Assembly: GCF_004793635.1 (NCBI RefSeq) | Contig: NZ_SRXV01000003.1 | Location: 186,001-250,000 of the forward strand | Direction of reading: 5' to 3' | From: Marinicauda pacifica | GTDB taxonomy: Bacteria > Pseudomonadota > Alphaproteobacteria > Caulobacterales > Maricaulaceae | DNA length: 64,000 nt | Part shown: positions 27,404-36,295 of the stretch, piece after piece | Position numbering within the stretch: the stretch's first letter is position 1 | How the letters are laid out: every line of letters begins with the position of its first letter | Translations under genes and position numbers: made by a program | The notes under the pieces: model-generated | Told to the model about the DNA's origin: nothing | The model's database searches: none | What the model saw: only the letters and a program-made list of their open reading frames with translations

Positions 27404-28828
27404 ATGACCGGATCCAATTCAAACCGCCCGGCTTCGGGACGCGATATGTGGGGCGGACGTTTCGCGTCCGGCCCCTCTTCCGTCATGGAAGCGATCAACA
27501 CCTCCGTCCACATCGACCAGAGGATGGCCGAGGAAGACATAGCCGGATCGCTGGCTCATGCTGCGATGTTGTCTGCTTGCGGCATCATTTCAAGCGCCGA
27601 CCATGAGCAGATCGCCGCAGGCCTGAAAGCCGTGCGCGAGGATATCCGCGCGGACCGCTTCGAGTGGAAGGCCGCGCTCGAGGACGTGCACATGAATATC
27701 GAGGCGGCGCTGCGCGAGAAGATCGGCGCGGCAGCCGGCCGGCTTCACACCGCGCGCTCGCGCAACGACCAGGTCGCCACCGATTTCCGGCTCTGGCTGC
27801 GCTCTGCCTGCGACCGCGCCATTGCCGGGCTTCGCGCCTATCAGCAAGGCCTTGTCGCCCAGGCCGACGCCCATGCCGACTGGGTCATGCCCGGCTTCAC
27901 CCATTTGCAGACGGCCCAGCCGGTCAGCCTGGGCCATCATCTGCTGTGCTGGGTGGAGGCCGCCGAGCGCGATATCGGCCGCTTTGAAGACACGCGCAAA
28001 CGCCTCAATGAAAGCCCGCTGGGCGCCGCGGCGCTGGCCGGGACCGCCTTTGCCATTGACCGCGACGCGACGGCCCAGGCCCTCGGCTTCGACCGCCCGA
28101 TGGCCAATTCGCTCGACGCAGTTTCCTCGCGCGACTTCGCGCTGGAAGCGCTCAGCGCGGCGACGATCACGGCGGTGAATCTGTCGCGGTTCGCGGAAGA
28201 AATCGTGTTGTGGAGTTCGCGCCGCTTCGGTTTCGCCCGGCTCAGCGATGCCTATTCCACCGGCTCTTCGATCATGCCGCAGAAGCGCAATCCGGACGCG
28301 GCCGAGCTGGTCCGCGCCAAGCCGGGCCGCATTGCCGGCGCGCTGCAGGGCCTGATCCTCGTCTGCAAGGGCCTGCCGCTCGCCTACTCGAAAGACTTGC
28401 AGGAAGACAAGGCGCTGGTCTTCACCGCATTCGACGATCTCGATCTCGCGCTGGCCGCCATGGCCGGCATGGCCGGCGACCTCAGCTTCGACCGCGACGC
28501 GCTGGAACAAGCGGCCGGGGAGGCCTATTCGGACGCGACCGACCTGGCCGACTGGCTGGTGCGCGAGCTGGAACTGCCCTTCCGCGACGCGCACCACGTG
28601 TCCGGCTCCATCGTGAAGATGGCCGAGGGCCGCGGCCTCCCGCTGGCCGGACTCGCCCTTGAGGACATGCAGACCATCGAACCGCGCATCCGCGCCGATG
28701 TCTTCGACGTGCTCTCGGCCCGTGCCTCCATGGAAAGCCGGACGAGCTATGGCGGCACCAGCCCGGTGCGCGTACGCGAACAGGTCGCGCTCTGGACCGA
28801 GCGCCTCAACGCGGAGCAGACATCATGA
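27404..28828 (+). CDS. argH: Argininosuccinate lyase
   Basis: ArgH splits argininosuccinate into arginine and fumarate, the last step of arginine synthesis. The 474-aa protein begins with the expected [11 protein letters not shown] block after ~14 residues. It has [17 protein letters not shown] near 115, [15 protein letters not shown] near 165 and the superfamily signature [12 protein letters not shown] near 286. The start at 27404 fits the family; the longer frame to 27359 runs into the tlpA 5' end. lptM overlaps its stop by 4 nt. Confidence 0.95.
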   Translation: MTGSNSNRPASGRDMWGGRFASGPSSVMEAINTSVHIDQRMAEEDIAGSLAHAAMLSACGIISSADHEQIAAGLKAVREDIRADRFEWKAALEDVHMNIEAALREKIGAAAGRLHTARSRNDQVATDFRLWLRSACDRAIAGLRAYQQGLVAQADAHADWVMPGFTHLQTAQPVSLGHHLLCWVEAAERDIGRFEDTRKRLNESPLGAAALAGTAFAIDRDATAQALGFDRPMANSLDAVSSRDFALEALSAATITAVNLSRFAEEIVLWSSRRFGFARLSDAYSTGSSIMPQKRNPDAAELVRAKPGRIAGALQGLILVCKGLPLAYSKDLQEDKALVFTAFDDLDLALAAMAGMAGDLSFDRDALEQAAGEAYSDATDLADWLVRELELPFRDAHHVSGSIVKMAEGRGLPLAGLALEDMQTIEPRIRADVFDVLSARASMESRTSYGGTSPVRVREQVALWTERLNAEQTS

Positions 28829-29052
28829 AAGCCCTTCTCCTCCTTCTGGCCGGGCCAGCTGCCCTCGCCCTCTCGGCCTGCGGCATCCGCGGCGATCTCG
28901 ACCGCCCGGCGCCGCTCTGGGGCCCCGGCGAGCAGATGGATGACGCGCAATCCGGCGAGACCGATGCGGCGGATGACGATATGTCGAGCCCGGAAGAGCG
29001 CGAGGACGAGCTTCTGCGCGATCTCGATCGTCTGGACGAGCCGGGCCGCTGA
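28825..29052 (+). CDS. lptM: Small lipoprotein, LptM (YifL) family
   Basis: A 75-aa lipoprotein with LSAC at residues 16-19, followed by the LptM hallmark [12 protein letters not shown] (compare CGLKGPLYFPP in E. coli) and an acidic tail. LptM assists oxidative maturation of LptD in the LPS export machine. It overlaps argH by ATGA. In many proteobacteria argH-lptM is followed by lysA; here the next gene encodes a DUF4175 protein. Confidence 0.82.
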   Translation: MKALLLLLAGPAALALSACGIRGDLDRPAPLWGPGEQMDDAQSGETDAADDDMSSPEEREDELLRDLDRLDEPGR

Positions 29053-29107
29053 GGCGGCTCTGCTCCCGCACGATGCGAACCACCGCCCGCCGCGTTAGGC
29101 TGATGCC

Positions 29108-31573
29108 ATGATCGCTCGCCGCCCCGTCACTCTGGCCTGGCTTGCGCTGGCGTGGGAGCGCGCCGCGCCGGTTCTGGTCTGGCCGCTGGCCGGACTCGGC
29201 GTCTATCTCGCGCTTGCCCTGTTCGGCGTTTTCGAACGTTTCGGCGATCCGTGGCGTGTGCTTGCAGCCCTTGCCATCTTGATCGCCTGCGCGCTGCTTG
29301 CGCGGCGCAGCCTGCGTGGATTTTCCTGGCCAGGCCGCCGCGACGCCCAGCGCCGGGTCGAGGCAGATAGTGGCCTGAGCCATCGCGAATTCGAAGCGCT
29401 CGAGGACCATCCGGCCACGGGCAACCCGGCCCTCTGGCAAGCGCATCGCGCCCGGATGGCAGCGCGGCTCCAAGGCGTCCGTGCGCGTCGCCCGCACGCG
29501 GCCTGGGCCCGGCTCGACCCGTACGGCCTGCGCATCAGCCTGATCCTGGTGCTCGCCGCGGGAGCGTTCCTGGCCGGCGACCTGGCGCGCTACCGTGTCG
29601 TCGATGCTTTTGCCCTGCGTCCCCTCTCTGGTGGCGCCGGCCAGCCCGTTGCCGACCTCTGGATCGAGCCCCCCGACTATACCGGCGAGCCCACCCTCTA
29701 CCTTCGTAACCGCCGCAGCGCCGTGATACCCGAAGGGAGCGTGCTGGCAGCCCGCCTCGCCGGCAGCGCGCGCCGTCCGCATGTCTCCGGCGCCGAGGCC
29801 GGAATCGAGCGCATCGACGACAGGGTCTGGCAGGTCCGTGCCCCGATCGAGCAAAGCGGCGACGTGATCGTCCGGACCGGCCCGCTTGCCGAGCGCCTCT
29901 CCCTCACAGTGCAGCCCGATACCGTGCCGCACATCACACTGGCCGCAGAACCGGAAAGCGACGCCGAAGGTGTCCTTCAACTCGAATTCGTGGCGCGCGA
30001 CGACTACGGCGTGGAACGCCATGCTCTGGAAGTGGCCGCCGAAGCCGAGGAACGCGGCGGGACTATCGCCCCGGAGGCGTGGCAATCCATCGAAATCTCC
30101 CCCGGCGCCGTCGCTCCGACCGGCGAGGAGGACCGTTTCACCGCGCGGATCGACGTGGCACGCCATCCCCTGTCCGGACGCCGGGTGGCGATCCGGATTG
30201 CCGGAACGGACGGTGCCGGTCAGACCGGTCGGAGCACCGCGTACGAGATGACGCTGCCGGCACGCGTCTTTCTCGACCCCCTGGCCCAGGCGGTGGCGGC
30301 CGAACGCCGTGATTTCCTCGGCTCCGGGCGCGAATACGAGGCGCTTGAGCCGGGCGAGCCCGAGCCGGTCTTCGATCGGGCAACCCGGGACCGGGCCATT
30401 TTCCTCGACGACGAGCCGGCGCTGCGGATCGAGCGTGCGCCGCAAGGAGTCCTGCGTCTGGCCCGGGCACTCGATGCGCTGAGCGACGCACCAGCGCGCT
30501 ATTTCGACGATCCGATCGTCTTCATGGGGCTTCGGACCGCCTTGCATGAAGTCCACCGGGCACGAGGCGCCGAGGGCCTCACCCATCTGGACGAGGATTT
30601 GTGGCAGATCGCCCTGCGCGCAGAACTTGGCACGCTGGCCGATGCCCGGCAGGCGCTGGATGCCGCCCAGCAGGCGCTGAACGATGCGATGGCACGCGGT
30701 GCGGACGCGACTGAAATGAGCGCCCTGTTCGATGCCTATGAGCGCGCGATGCAGAATTACATGGCGGCGCTCGCCCGCGAGGCGATGGAAAATGGCGAGA
30801 TGGCCGGCAGCCAGGGCAGCGCGGGCATGGATACGCTCAATGCCGACATGCTGCAGGAGCTGCTCGACGCGCTGCGCGAGGCCACCGAACTCGGCGATAC
30901 CGAAGGCGCGCGCCGCGCTCTGGCCCAGTTGCAGGAGCTTCTTCGCAATCTTCAGATGAACCTCGCTGGCGGGGGCGAGGGCCAGGGCGACAGCCCCCTG
31001 GCTCAGGCCCTGCGCGAAGCGCTCGGCGAGCTCGGCGATGCGCTGGGCGAGCAGCGTGAGCTGATGGATGAAACTTTCGAGGAGTCCCGCGAGGGATCCG
31101 GCGCCCCCGAGCCGGGTGAAGACGAGTCTGGAAGCACCGGGGAAGGCGACGACCTCTCGCAGCGCCAGCGCGCCCTGGCCGAACGCCTCGGTGAGCTTGG
31201 CGCCATGACGCCAGGTGAAGACGGCGATGAAGCGCTCGCTCGTGCGGGGGAAGCCATGGAGGAGGCCGGTCAGGCGCTCGAAGAGGGCGATGCTGAAGCT
31301 GCCCTGGAGGCGCAGAACGAGGCGGTCGAGGCCTTGAGGGAGGCGGCCGGAGATCTCGCCGAGACCTTGCTGGCGGAAGAAGGCGGTCAACAGCAGAACG
31401 ATCCGCTCGGACGTCAGTCCGGCGGCCAAGGCGCAGGCGATGCCGATGTGCCGAGCGAATCCGAGCGCCAGCGGGCGCGCCAGATTCTCGAAGAGCTGCG
31501 CAGACGTGCCGCTGAGCAGGGACGTTCGCGCGAAGAACTCGACTATATCGAGAGACTGCTCGAGCGTTTCTAA
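29108..31573 (+). CDS. DUF4175 (TIGR02302) large membrane protein
   Basis: The 821-aa protein has two N-terminal TM helices (~20-40 and ~50-70), a third near 150-170 and a long periplasmic part. Its C-terminal third (~510-800) is rich in Glu, Ala and Gln and strongly helical (LREATELGDTEGARRALAQL; EAMEEAGQALEEGDAEAALE), matching alphaproteobacterial TIGR02302/DUF4175 proteins, which usually follow lysA. Function unknown; an envelope scaffold is possible. Confidence 0.82.
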   Translation: MIARRPVTLAWLALAWERAAPVLVWPLAGLGVYLALALFGVFERFGDPWRVLAALAILIACALLARRSLRGFSWPGRRDAQRRVEADSGLSHREFEALEDHPATGNPALWQAHRARMAARLQGVRARRPHAAWARLDPYGLRISLILVLAAGAFLAGDLARYRVVDAFALRPLSGGAGQPVADLWIEPPDYTGEPTLYLRNRRSAVIPEGSVLAARLAGSARRPHVSGAEAGIERIDDRVWQVRAPIEQSGDVIVRTGPLAERLSLTVQPDTVPHITLAAEPESDAEGVLQLEFVARDDYGVERHALEVAAEAEERGGTIAPEAWQSIEISPGAVAPTGEEDRFTARIDVARHPLSGRRVAIRIAGTDGAGQTGRSTAYEMTLPARVFLDPLAQAVAAERRDFLGSGREYEALEPGEPEPVFDRATRDRAIFLDDEPALRIERAPQGVLRLARALDALSDAPARYFDDPIVFMGLRTALHEVHRARGAEGLTHLDEDLWQIALRAELGTLADARQALDAAQQALNDAMARGADATEMSALFDAYERAMQNYMAALAREAMENGEMAGSQGSAGMDTLNADMLQELLDALREATELGDTEGARRALAQLQELLRNLQMNLAGGGEGQGDSPLAQALREALGELGDALGEQRELMDETFEESREGSGAPEPGEDESGSTGEGDDLSQRQRALAERLGELGAMTPGEDGDEALARAGEAMEEAGQALEEGDAEAALEAQNEAVEALREAAGDLAETLLAEEGGQQQNDPLGRQSGGQGAGDADVPSESERQRARQILEELRRRAAEQGRSREELDYIERLLERF

Positions 31574-31668
31574 AAAAATGGGATCACTCGCGCGTGACTC
31601 GCGTTACCTCCTTCGGGTACATGGTTAACGCGGGGTCTTAAAAGTCTGACTCCCTGCCATGGCGAGGG

Positions 31669-32988
31669 GTGATGGCGGACCGGTTGCAACATTTCGAGAG
31701 TCTAGGCCAGACCATCGCGCGCACCGCAGAACGGCGAGCGCGCGAGGACAGCGATGCGTGTTGCCCGCGGGAAATCGCCTATACCGCCCATCCCAATGCG
31801 CTGGCCCTGTCCTGGCAGGTCGGCCTCGATTATCTGCGGGCGTGCACGTACCAGACATCTCGCGCTCAAGTGCTGAAAGGCAAAACGGCCGCCCAGGAGC
31901 CCCCCGCCCTCAATGAAGGCGAGGAAAACCGGCTCGCCGCGCAGAGCCGGGCGCGCTTTTCCGGACTGAGCGACCGCCCGATGCGGGTGGATTGCTATAT
32001 ATTCTTCAAGGATGGGAGCGACGCGCCGGACATCAACGAGGGCATGCGCCACGCCTTCCTGCGCGCGTTTCACGGCGCACCGCTTCATACACATTTCGCG
32101 ATCTGGCGCATGCAGCGCCCCAACCCGGCAACCGGTGCGCTGGAGTTTTCCGAATGGTGCGCCTATGAGCGCGCCTTTCCACCCATGGACGAGGTCCACG
32201 ACGCCTTCTTTGAGGCCGTCAGCTTCGGCAGATGTCCTGCCGAACCGTCAGCGGCCGAGCCCTCCAGGGAGACACGGTCCGCCCGCGGCTGGAGGCGCTG
32301 GATCGGGGTTGTCGTTGCAGTCTGGCTGATCGGCGTAGCGGTCCTGGCCCTTGCCGGATACGCGATGTGGAGCGGCGGGATGCCCCTGGACCGCTGGGGG
32401 CTGGGCGGATACGGCTCCGGCGCGCAGGACAGGCTGCGGGAGGATGCCGCGGTCCTCAATCGCGAATACCGGGGCGAGCTCGCCTACTACTACGACTATC
32501 AGCGCGAACGGGCCCGCCTGGTCGAGGAAGACGCGCCGCCGCGCGAGATTGCGCAGCTGGACCGGGCCATCGCGCTGTCGCGCGACCGGCTGGACGCGCT
32601 GGCAAGGCTCCTCGGCGAAGCCGGGCTGGAGCTTGCGCGCTACCCGGCGCGCCATCCCCTGCCCGATTGCTGGCAGGTCGGCGCGGGCGGCGGCCCGGCC
32701 CATCTGTTTGAGGCGCGCATGAATGCGGGTGCGCTCCGGCTCGATTACGCAAGCCCGGGAGCGCGCATGCGGGCGATGCAGGAGGGCCTGCCGGTGCACG
32801 ATCTCGATCTCGACAGGGTCTGGCGGCGCAACGGGCTGATCGAATTCGGCACACCCTTTTTGGCCGTCGGGGAATCCCGCACACCGGCCTGCCGCTATAC
32901 GATCCGCTTTGACCAGAACGGCTATGTCCCACGCGACGACGGCGCGGTCACGGCGCTGGAAGCCCAGTTCAACGTGGACTGGCGCTAG
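31669..32988 (+). CDS. Unknown protein with one central transmembrane helix
   Basis: The 439-aa product matches no family I recognise. Residues ~1-200 are soluble (VDCYIFFKDGSDAPDINEGM; FSEWCAYERAFPP). A basic stretch and a clear TM helix follow (RGWRRWIGVVVAVWLIGVAV, ~205-230). The C-terminal half has a Tyr-rich coil (LAYYYDYQRERARL near 273) and a heptad-like helix, then DCWQVGAGGGPAHLF. The layout suggests a cytosolic N-domain and periplasmic C-domain, possibly a sensor or anti-sigma-like protein, but no motif proves it. ATG 31669 and 31672 are both possible starts. Confidence 0.65.
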   Translation: MMADRLQHFESLGQTIARTAERRAREDSDACCPREIAYTAHPNALALSWQVGLDYLRACTYQTSRAQVLKGKTAAQEPPALNEGEENRLAAQSRARFSGLSDRPMRVDCYIFFKDGSDAPDINEGMRHAFLRAFHGAPLHTHFAIWRMQRPNPATGALEFSEWCAYERAFPPMDEVHDAFFEAVSFGRCPAEPSAAEPSRETRSARGWRRWIGVVVAVWLIGVAVLALAGYAMWSGGMPLDRWGLGGYGSGAQDRLREDAAVLNREYRGELAYYYDYQRERARLVEEDAPPREIAQLDRAIALSRDRLDALARLLGEAGLELARYPARHPLPDCWQVGAGGGPAHLFEARMNAGALRLDYASPGARMRAMQEGLPVHDLDLDRVWRRNGLIEFGTPFLAVGESRTPACRYTIRFDQNGYVPRDDGAVTALEAQFNVDWR

Positions 32989-32999
32989 GCTTGAACCGT

Positions 33000-33860
33000 C
33001 TAGAAGAGCCGCTCTTCCAGCTCGCGTTCGAACCGGCGCAGCTTGGCGCGCGCCCGGCGCCATTCCCACCAGATGAAAGCGATCTTGGGTCCGTCGACCA
33101 GATAGCGCTTCCACAGCCGACGCGGCTCCTCGCTGAGACGGTGCAGCCATTCCAGGCGAAGCCGGCGCATCCAGACCGGCGCGCGGCGTGCCTTGCCTGA
33201 CAGAAAGTCGAGCGATGCGCCGACGCACAGTCCGACCCCGGTGCAATCGCCCCGGTCGAGGCAGGCTTCGGCAATCATCTCCTGCTGCGGCGACCCGACG
33301 CACAGAAATACGAAGCGGGCCGGGTTGCGCGCGACGAACTGCGCGCAGCGCGCGATCTCGTCCGGCTTGTGACGCAGACCCATCGGAGGATTATACCAGT
33401 TCAGCGCAGTCAGGGCGTACCGCTCCCGGACCCGGTTCACCGTCTCCTCGTCGCCGCCGATCACCGTGATAGCATCGTCCGGCGAGATGACCTGTTCGAA
33501 CAGCGCCTCTGTCAGATCGGATCCCGGCGTCACATCGACCGCTTCGCCTGACAGGCCCGCGATGAGTTCGAGCACCCGGCTGTCGCACACGGTCAGCCAG
33601 GCCTGTGCGTAGAGCGGAGCGAGGACCGGGTCGCGGCTGAGCCGGACCAGATGATCGACATTGGGCGTCACGACGAAGGCAAAGCCCCGCCCGGCGTCAC
33701 GTTCGCTGACACGGCGAAGCGCGGTGTCAAAGCCGATCCGGTCGAAGGCGGAATTGAGAAACCAGACATGGCGATTGTGAACGCGGCGGTCGTCCCGGCC
33801 GGTCCTGCGCCCGGGCGTATCGGTCAGGGAGGTCGGCGGTGTTGGAAACTGAGCGGTCAT
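33000..33860 (-). CDS. WecG/TagA/CpsF-family glycosyltransferase
   Basis: The 286-aa GT26 enzyme transfers a sugar (ManNAc or ManNAcA type) to a lipid-linked precursor in surface polysaccharide synthesis. Family motifs are FVVTPNVDHLVRLSRDP near 62, the acidic site at VCDSRVLELIAGLSG near 90, NPPMGLRHKPDEIA near 158 and VFLCVGSPQQEMIAE near 185. The basic C-terminus (RRLRLEWLHRLSEEPRRLWKRY) is typical. It stands alone with no polysaccharide cluster around it. Confidence 0.88.
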   Translation of the reverse strand: MTAQFPTPPTSLTDTPGRRTGRDDRRVHNRHVWFLNSAFDRIGFDTALRRVSERDAGRGFAFVVTPNVDHLVRLSRDPVLAPLYAQAWLTVCDSRVLELIAGLSGEAVDVTPGSDLTEALFEQVISPDDAITVIGGDEETVNRVRERYALTALNWYNPPMGLRHKPDEIARCAQFVARNPARFVFLCVGSPQQEMIAEACLDRGDCTGVGLCVGASLDFLSGKARRAPVWMRRLRLEWLHRLSEEPRRLWKRYLVDGPKIAFIWWEWRRARAKLRRFERELEERLF

Positions 33861-33901
33861 GAGTCCCGTTTCGCTGCATGTGGTCTAACGATAGCGTCCT
33901 A

Positions 33902-33982
33902 CCCGCAAGCTGCGTGCCGGATGCACCTGCGCGCGGGCCCGCAAGCCGCGTCCCGGGTGCCGCTCGCAGGCAGGGTGCATCC
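33902..33982. repeat. Tandem near-repeat with flanking inverted repeat
   Basis: Two 23-nt units (33902-33924 and 33938-33960, 20 of 23 identical, both starting CCCGCAAGC) sit 36 nt apart. GGATGCACC (33919-33927) has an exact inverted partner GGTGCATCC (33974-33982). The block lies in the 178-nt divergent spacer between the glycosyltransferase gene and the small hypothetical gene. Confidence 0.5.
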
Positions 33983-34038
33983 GCACAAGGCCGGACGTGC
34001 ATCTGACCTGAACCAGCGAGCTTTGGGGAGTACGGGTC

Positions 34039-34338
34039 ATGTCCACGCGGATCACGATGATTGCCATTGCCGGCGTTGCAGTGGTGTTGCTGGCCGTTCT
34101 GGGGGCCGGCGGCCCGCCACGCTCGAGCGCCTGGGTCGAGATTCAGACCGGAACGATCCGGCTCGAGTTTGCCGGACGGGAATCCATGTTCGCTCTGTCG
34201 CCCGATACTCGGTGCTGGCAGGACGGGTGCCCGAGTTTTGCGGTGCGTGCGCGGCTGACCGGCCTATTTGCGGCGCAGCGCCCGCAGGGCGAAGCGCGCC
34301 GGGTGCAAAGTCTGCCGCCCAGCCAGTTCGAGCGGTGA
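34039..34338 (+). CDS. Small hypothetical membrane/secreted protein
   Basis: The 99-aa frame has an N-terminal hydrophobic helix (IAIAGVAVVLLAVLGAG, residues ~8-24), then a short beta-like part with CWQDGC. TTTGGGGAG precedes the ATG at a workable distance, which supports translation. Its last 75 nt overlap the end of mnmC on the other strand, more than usual for convergent genes, so the true end or the reality of the gene is uncertain. No family recognised. Confidence 0.45.
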   Translation: MSTRITMIAIAGVAVVLLAVLGAGGPPRSSAWVEIQTGTIRLEFAGRESMFALSPDTRCWQDGCPSFAVRARLTGLFAAQRPQGEARRVQSLPPSQFER

Positions 34339-36183
34339 CGGATCGCCGCACAGATCGCTGGCCAGCGCCTCGGCGAGCAGCGGCGCATGGGCAAAGCCGC
34401 GGGCACCGAACCCGCCCAGAACGGCCAATCCAGGCTGCAGACATTGCGTCCGTCCCTCGGGCAGGGGGCCGCCCTTGGCATGGTCTAAGAGGATATCATC
34501 GAAGCGGGAACCGGGGACGCCGCCGGTAGCCGGCAGCCGGTCAGCGAACGCGGCCCTGACCCCGCCCCAGCCGGACTGACCTTGACCCAGCGTGCTGGCG
34601 ATTTCCGGCAGGTGCTCGGCCAACCCCTCCGCCAGCGCTTCGCACGCCTCGAGTGGATCTCCGCTGTCGCTCCCTCGAAGATGGGTCGCGCCCACCAACA
34701 GTCCCGGACCTTCGAGCGGCGCGGCATAATGGCCCCAGGCAATCGGCGCGGACGGGACGCGTTCCGCGGCAGGAAAAAGCGCGATACGGCCGGCCGTGTG
34801 TTCCACGCTTACACGGGCCGCCGCCTCGAACGCGGACAATCCCGCGCCGGGAGCCAGGACAACCGTCGAGGCTTCGCTCAGCACAGCCCCGGCACGATCG
34901 CGCAGGATCCAGGCGTCGCCGGCGCGTTCCAGCGTGTCGACGCGGCGTGCCTGCACGCCCTGCTCGCCGAACAGGGCGTGGACCAGACCTGCCGGATCGA
35001 AATGACCAGCATCCTCGATCCACAAGCCATGCAGCCTTCCGGCCGTGTCGGCGTCCAGTCCGGTAAGCGACGCGGCATCATTCTCCGACACCGCCTCGTA
35101 GCCGGAACCCAGCATCTGCGCGAGGCGGGACAGGCGGGCCGTTTCAGCGTCATCGGTGGCGGCGCGCAGGAGGCCGGAGGCCGTGAAGCCCGGCTGCGGA
35201 CCATAGAGCGCGCGGGCATATTCGAAGGCGGCGAGCGTCGCGCGCACATGAGGGCGGTCAGCAGCCTCCAGCCGCGGGCTCAACAGGCCGCGCGGCGCCC
35301 CCGAGGCCCCGGCGCAAAGCCCGTCCTCGGCGAAGACTTGCGCCGTGCGGCCCCGCAGCCGCAGGGCATGGACGAGACTCGCCGCCGCGATCCCACCACC
35401 GACGATGGCGATCGGCCCCTCATCCTGCGCCAGACGCGGCAGGGCGGCCCGGGACGGGGTGCCGACCGCGGCCTTCCCTTCGAACACGGCTTCAAGCCGC
35501 TCGCGCTTGCGCCCGTAGCCGGGCACTTTGGAGACGGCAAAGCCGGCTGCCGCCAATCCGCGCCGGACTGCCCCGGCCACAGTGAAGGTCGCCGCTCGCG
35601 TGCCCGGCCGCGACAGGCGGGCGATCTCTGCACAGACCGCCGGCGACCACATGTCGGGGTTCTTGGCCGGAGCGAAGCCGTCGAGGAACCAGGCGTCGGC
35701 CGTCAGCTCCATATTTTCCAGTGCGCTGAGCGCGTCGTCCTGAAACACGGTCAGCGTTACGCGGCCCTGATCGAAGATGCGCCGGTGCGCGCCCTTCCGC
35801 GGCGAGGGCCAGGCGGCGATCAGCGCATCGCGCAGTTCAGCCAGCGAGCCGAACGGGGCGAGCGCCCGCGCGGCATCCTCGGCACGCAGCGGATATCCTT
35901 CCAGCGTCACGAAATGGAGGCGCGACCCGGCGGGTGCCGTGCGCCGGAACATATCCCAGGCGGCAAGGAAGTTCAGCCCCGTCCCGAAGCCCATCTCGGC
36001 AATCGTGTAGCGCTCGCGCCCGGCAAATCCGTCCGGCAAGCTGCAGCCGGCCAGGAAGACGGCGCGCGCTTCCTCCAGCCCGTCCTCGACAGAGAAATAG
36101 ACATCCTCGACCTGCCGGGCCCGCGGGCCGTCCGGGCTCCAGTCGAGTTCGGGACTGGCGAGGAAGAGTGTGCTGCCGTTCAT
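34264..36183 (-). CDS. mnmC: Bifunctional tRNA mnm5s2U34 methyltransferase/oxidoreductase MnmC
   Basis: MnmC completes 5-methylaminomethyl modification at wobble U34. The 639-aa protein begins at the ATG at 36183 with the MnmD methyltransferase domain (VEDVYFSVEDG; IAEMGFGTGLNFLAAWD near 56; WFLDGFAPAKNPDMW near 160). It continues with an FAD-dependent oxidase domain whose dinucleotide motif IAIVGGGIAAASLVHALRLR lies near 258, and ends with VLGGFGARGFAHAPLLAE. The fused arrangement is complete. The ORF extends 12 codons upstream, but the domain starts at 36183. Confidence 0.92.
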   Translation of the reverse strand: MNGSTLFLASPELDWSPDGPRARQVEDVYFSVEDGLEEARAVFLAGCSLPDGFAGRERYTIAEMGFGTGLNFLAAWDMFRRTAPAGSRLHFVTLEGYPLRAEDAARALAPFGSLAELRDALIAAWPSPRKGAHRRIFDQGRVTLTVFQDDALSALENMELTADAWFLDGFAPAKNPDMWSPAVCAEIARLSRPGTRAATFTVAGAVRRGLAAAGFAVSKVPGYGRKRERLEAVFEGKAAVGTPSRAALPRLAQDEGPIAIVGGGIAAASLVHALRLRGRTAQVFAEDGLCAGASGAPRGLLSPRLEAADRPHVRATLAAFEYARALYGPQPGFTASGLLRAATDDAETARLSRLAQMLGSGYEAVSENDAASLTGLDADTAGRLHGLWIEDAGHFDPAGLVHALFGEQGVQARRVDTLERAGDAWILRDRAGAVLSEASTVVLAPGAGLSAFEAAARVSVEHTAGRIALFPAAERVPSAPIAWGHYAAPLEGPGLLVGATHLRGSDSGDPLEACEALAEGLAEHLPEIASTLGQGQSGWGGVRAAFADRLPATGGVPGSRFDDILLDHAKGGPLPEGRTQCLQPGLAVLGGFGARGFAHAPLLAEALASDLCGDPSPLELAGRQTLHPARFALRALRRK

Positions 36184-36232
36184 GGGCGCTGGAGTGATCC
36201 GGACAGGCGCGAAAATCAAGCCGCGCCCCGCA

Positions 36233-36268
36233 CGAAAAACCCCGGCGCGACCGCGCCGGGGTTTTTGA
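36233..36268 (-). terminator. Rho-independent terminator after motA
   Basis: CCCCGGCGCG (36240-36249) pairs with CGCGCCGGGG (36252-36261), flanked by A5 and T5, so the minus strand reads stem then TTTTT. It lies 28 nt past the motA stop and upstream of mnmC. Confidence 0.88.
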
Positions 36269-36295
36269 GAGGCAGGAGCTTACGAAGCGCGGACC

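Noticed and set aside
31625-31641. Two TTAA half-sites that recall a CtrA box
   Set aside because: The spacing is 9 bp and CtrA needs 7, so I do not call it.
32478-32505. A CTACTACTACGACTATCA stretch resembling the minus strand of the valine-run element
   Set aside because: It encodes Tyr-Tyr-Tyr-Asp-Tyr inside a real gene and lacks the GGCTCTTTCTCAA box, so the similarity is a codon coincidence.
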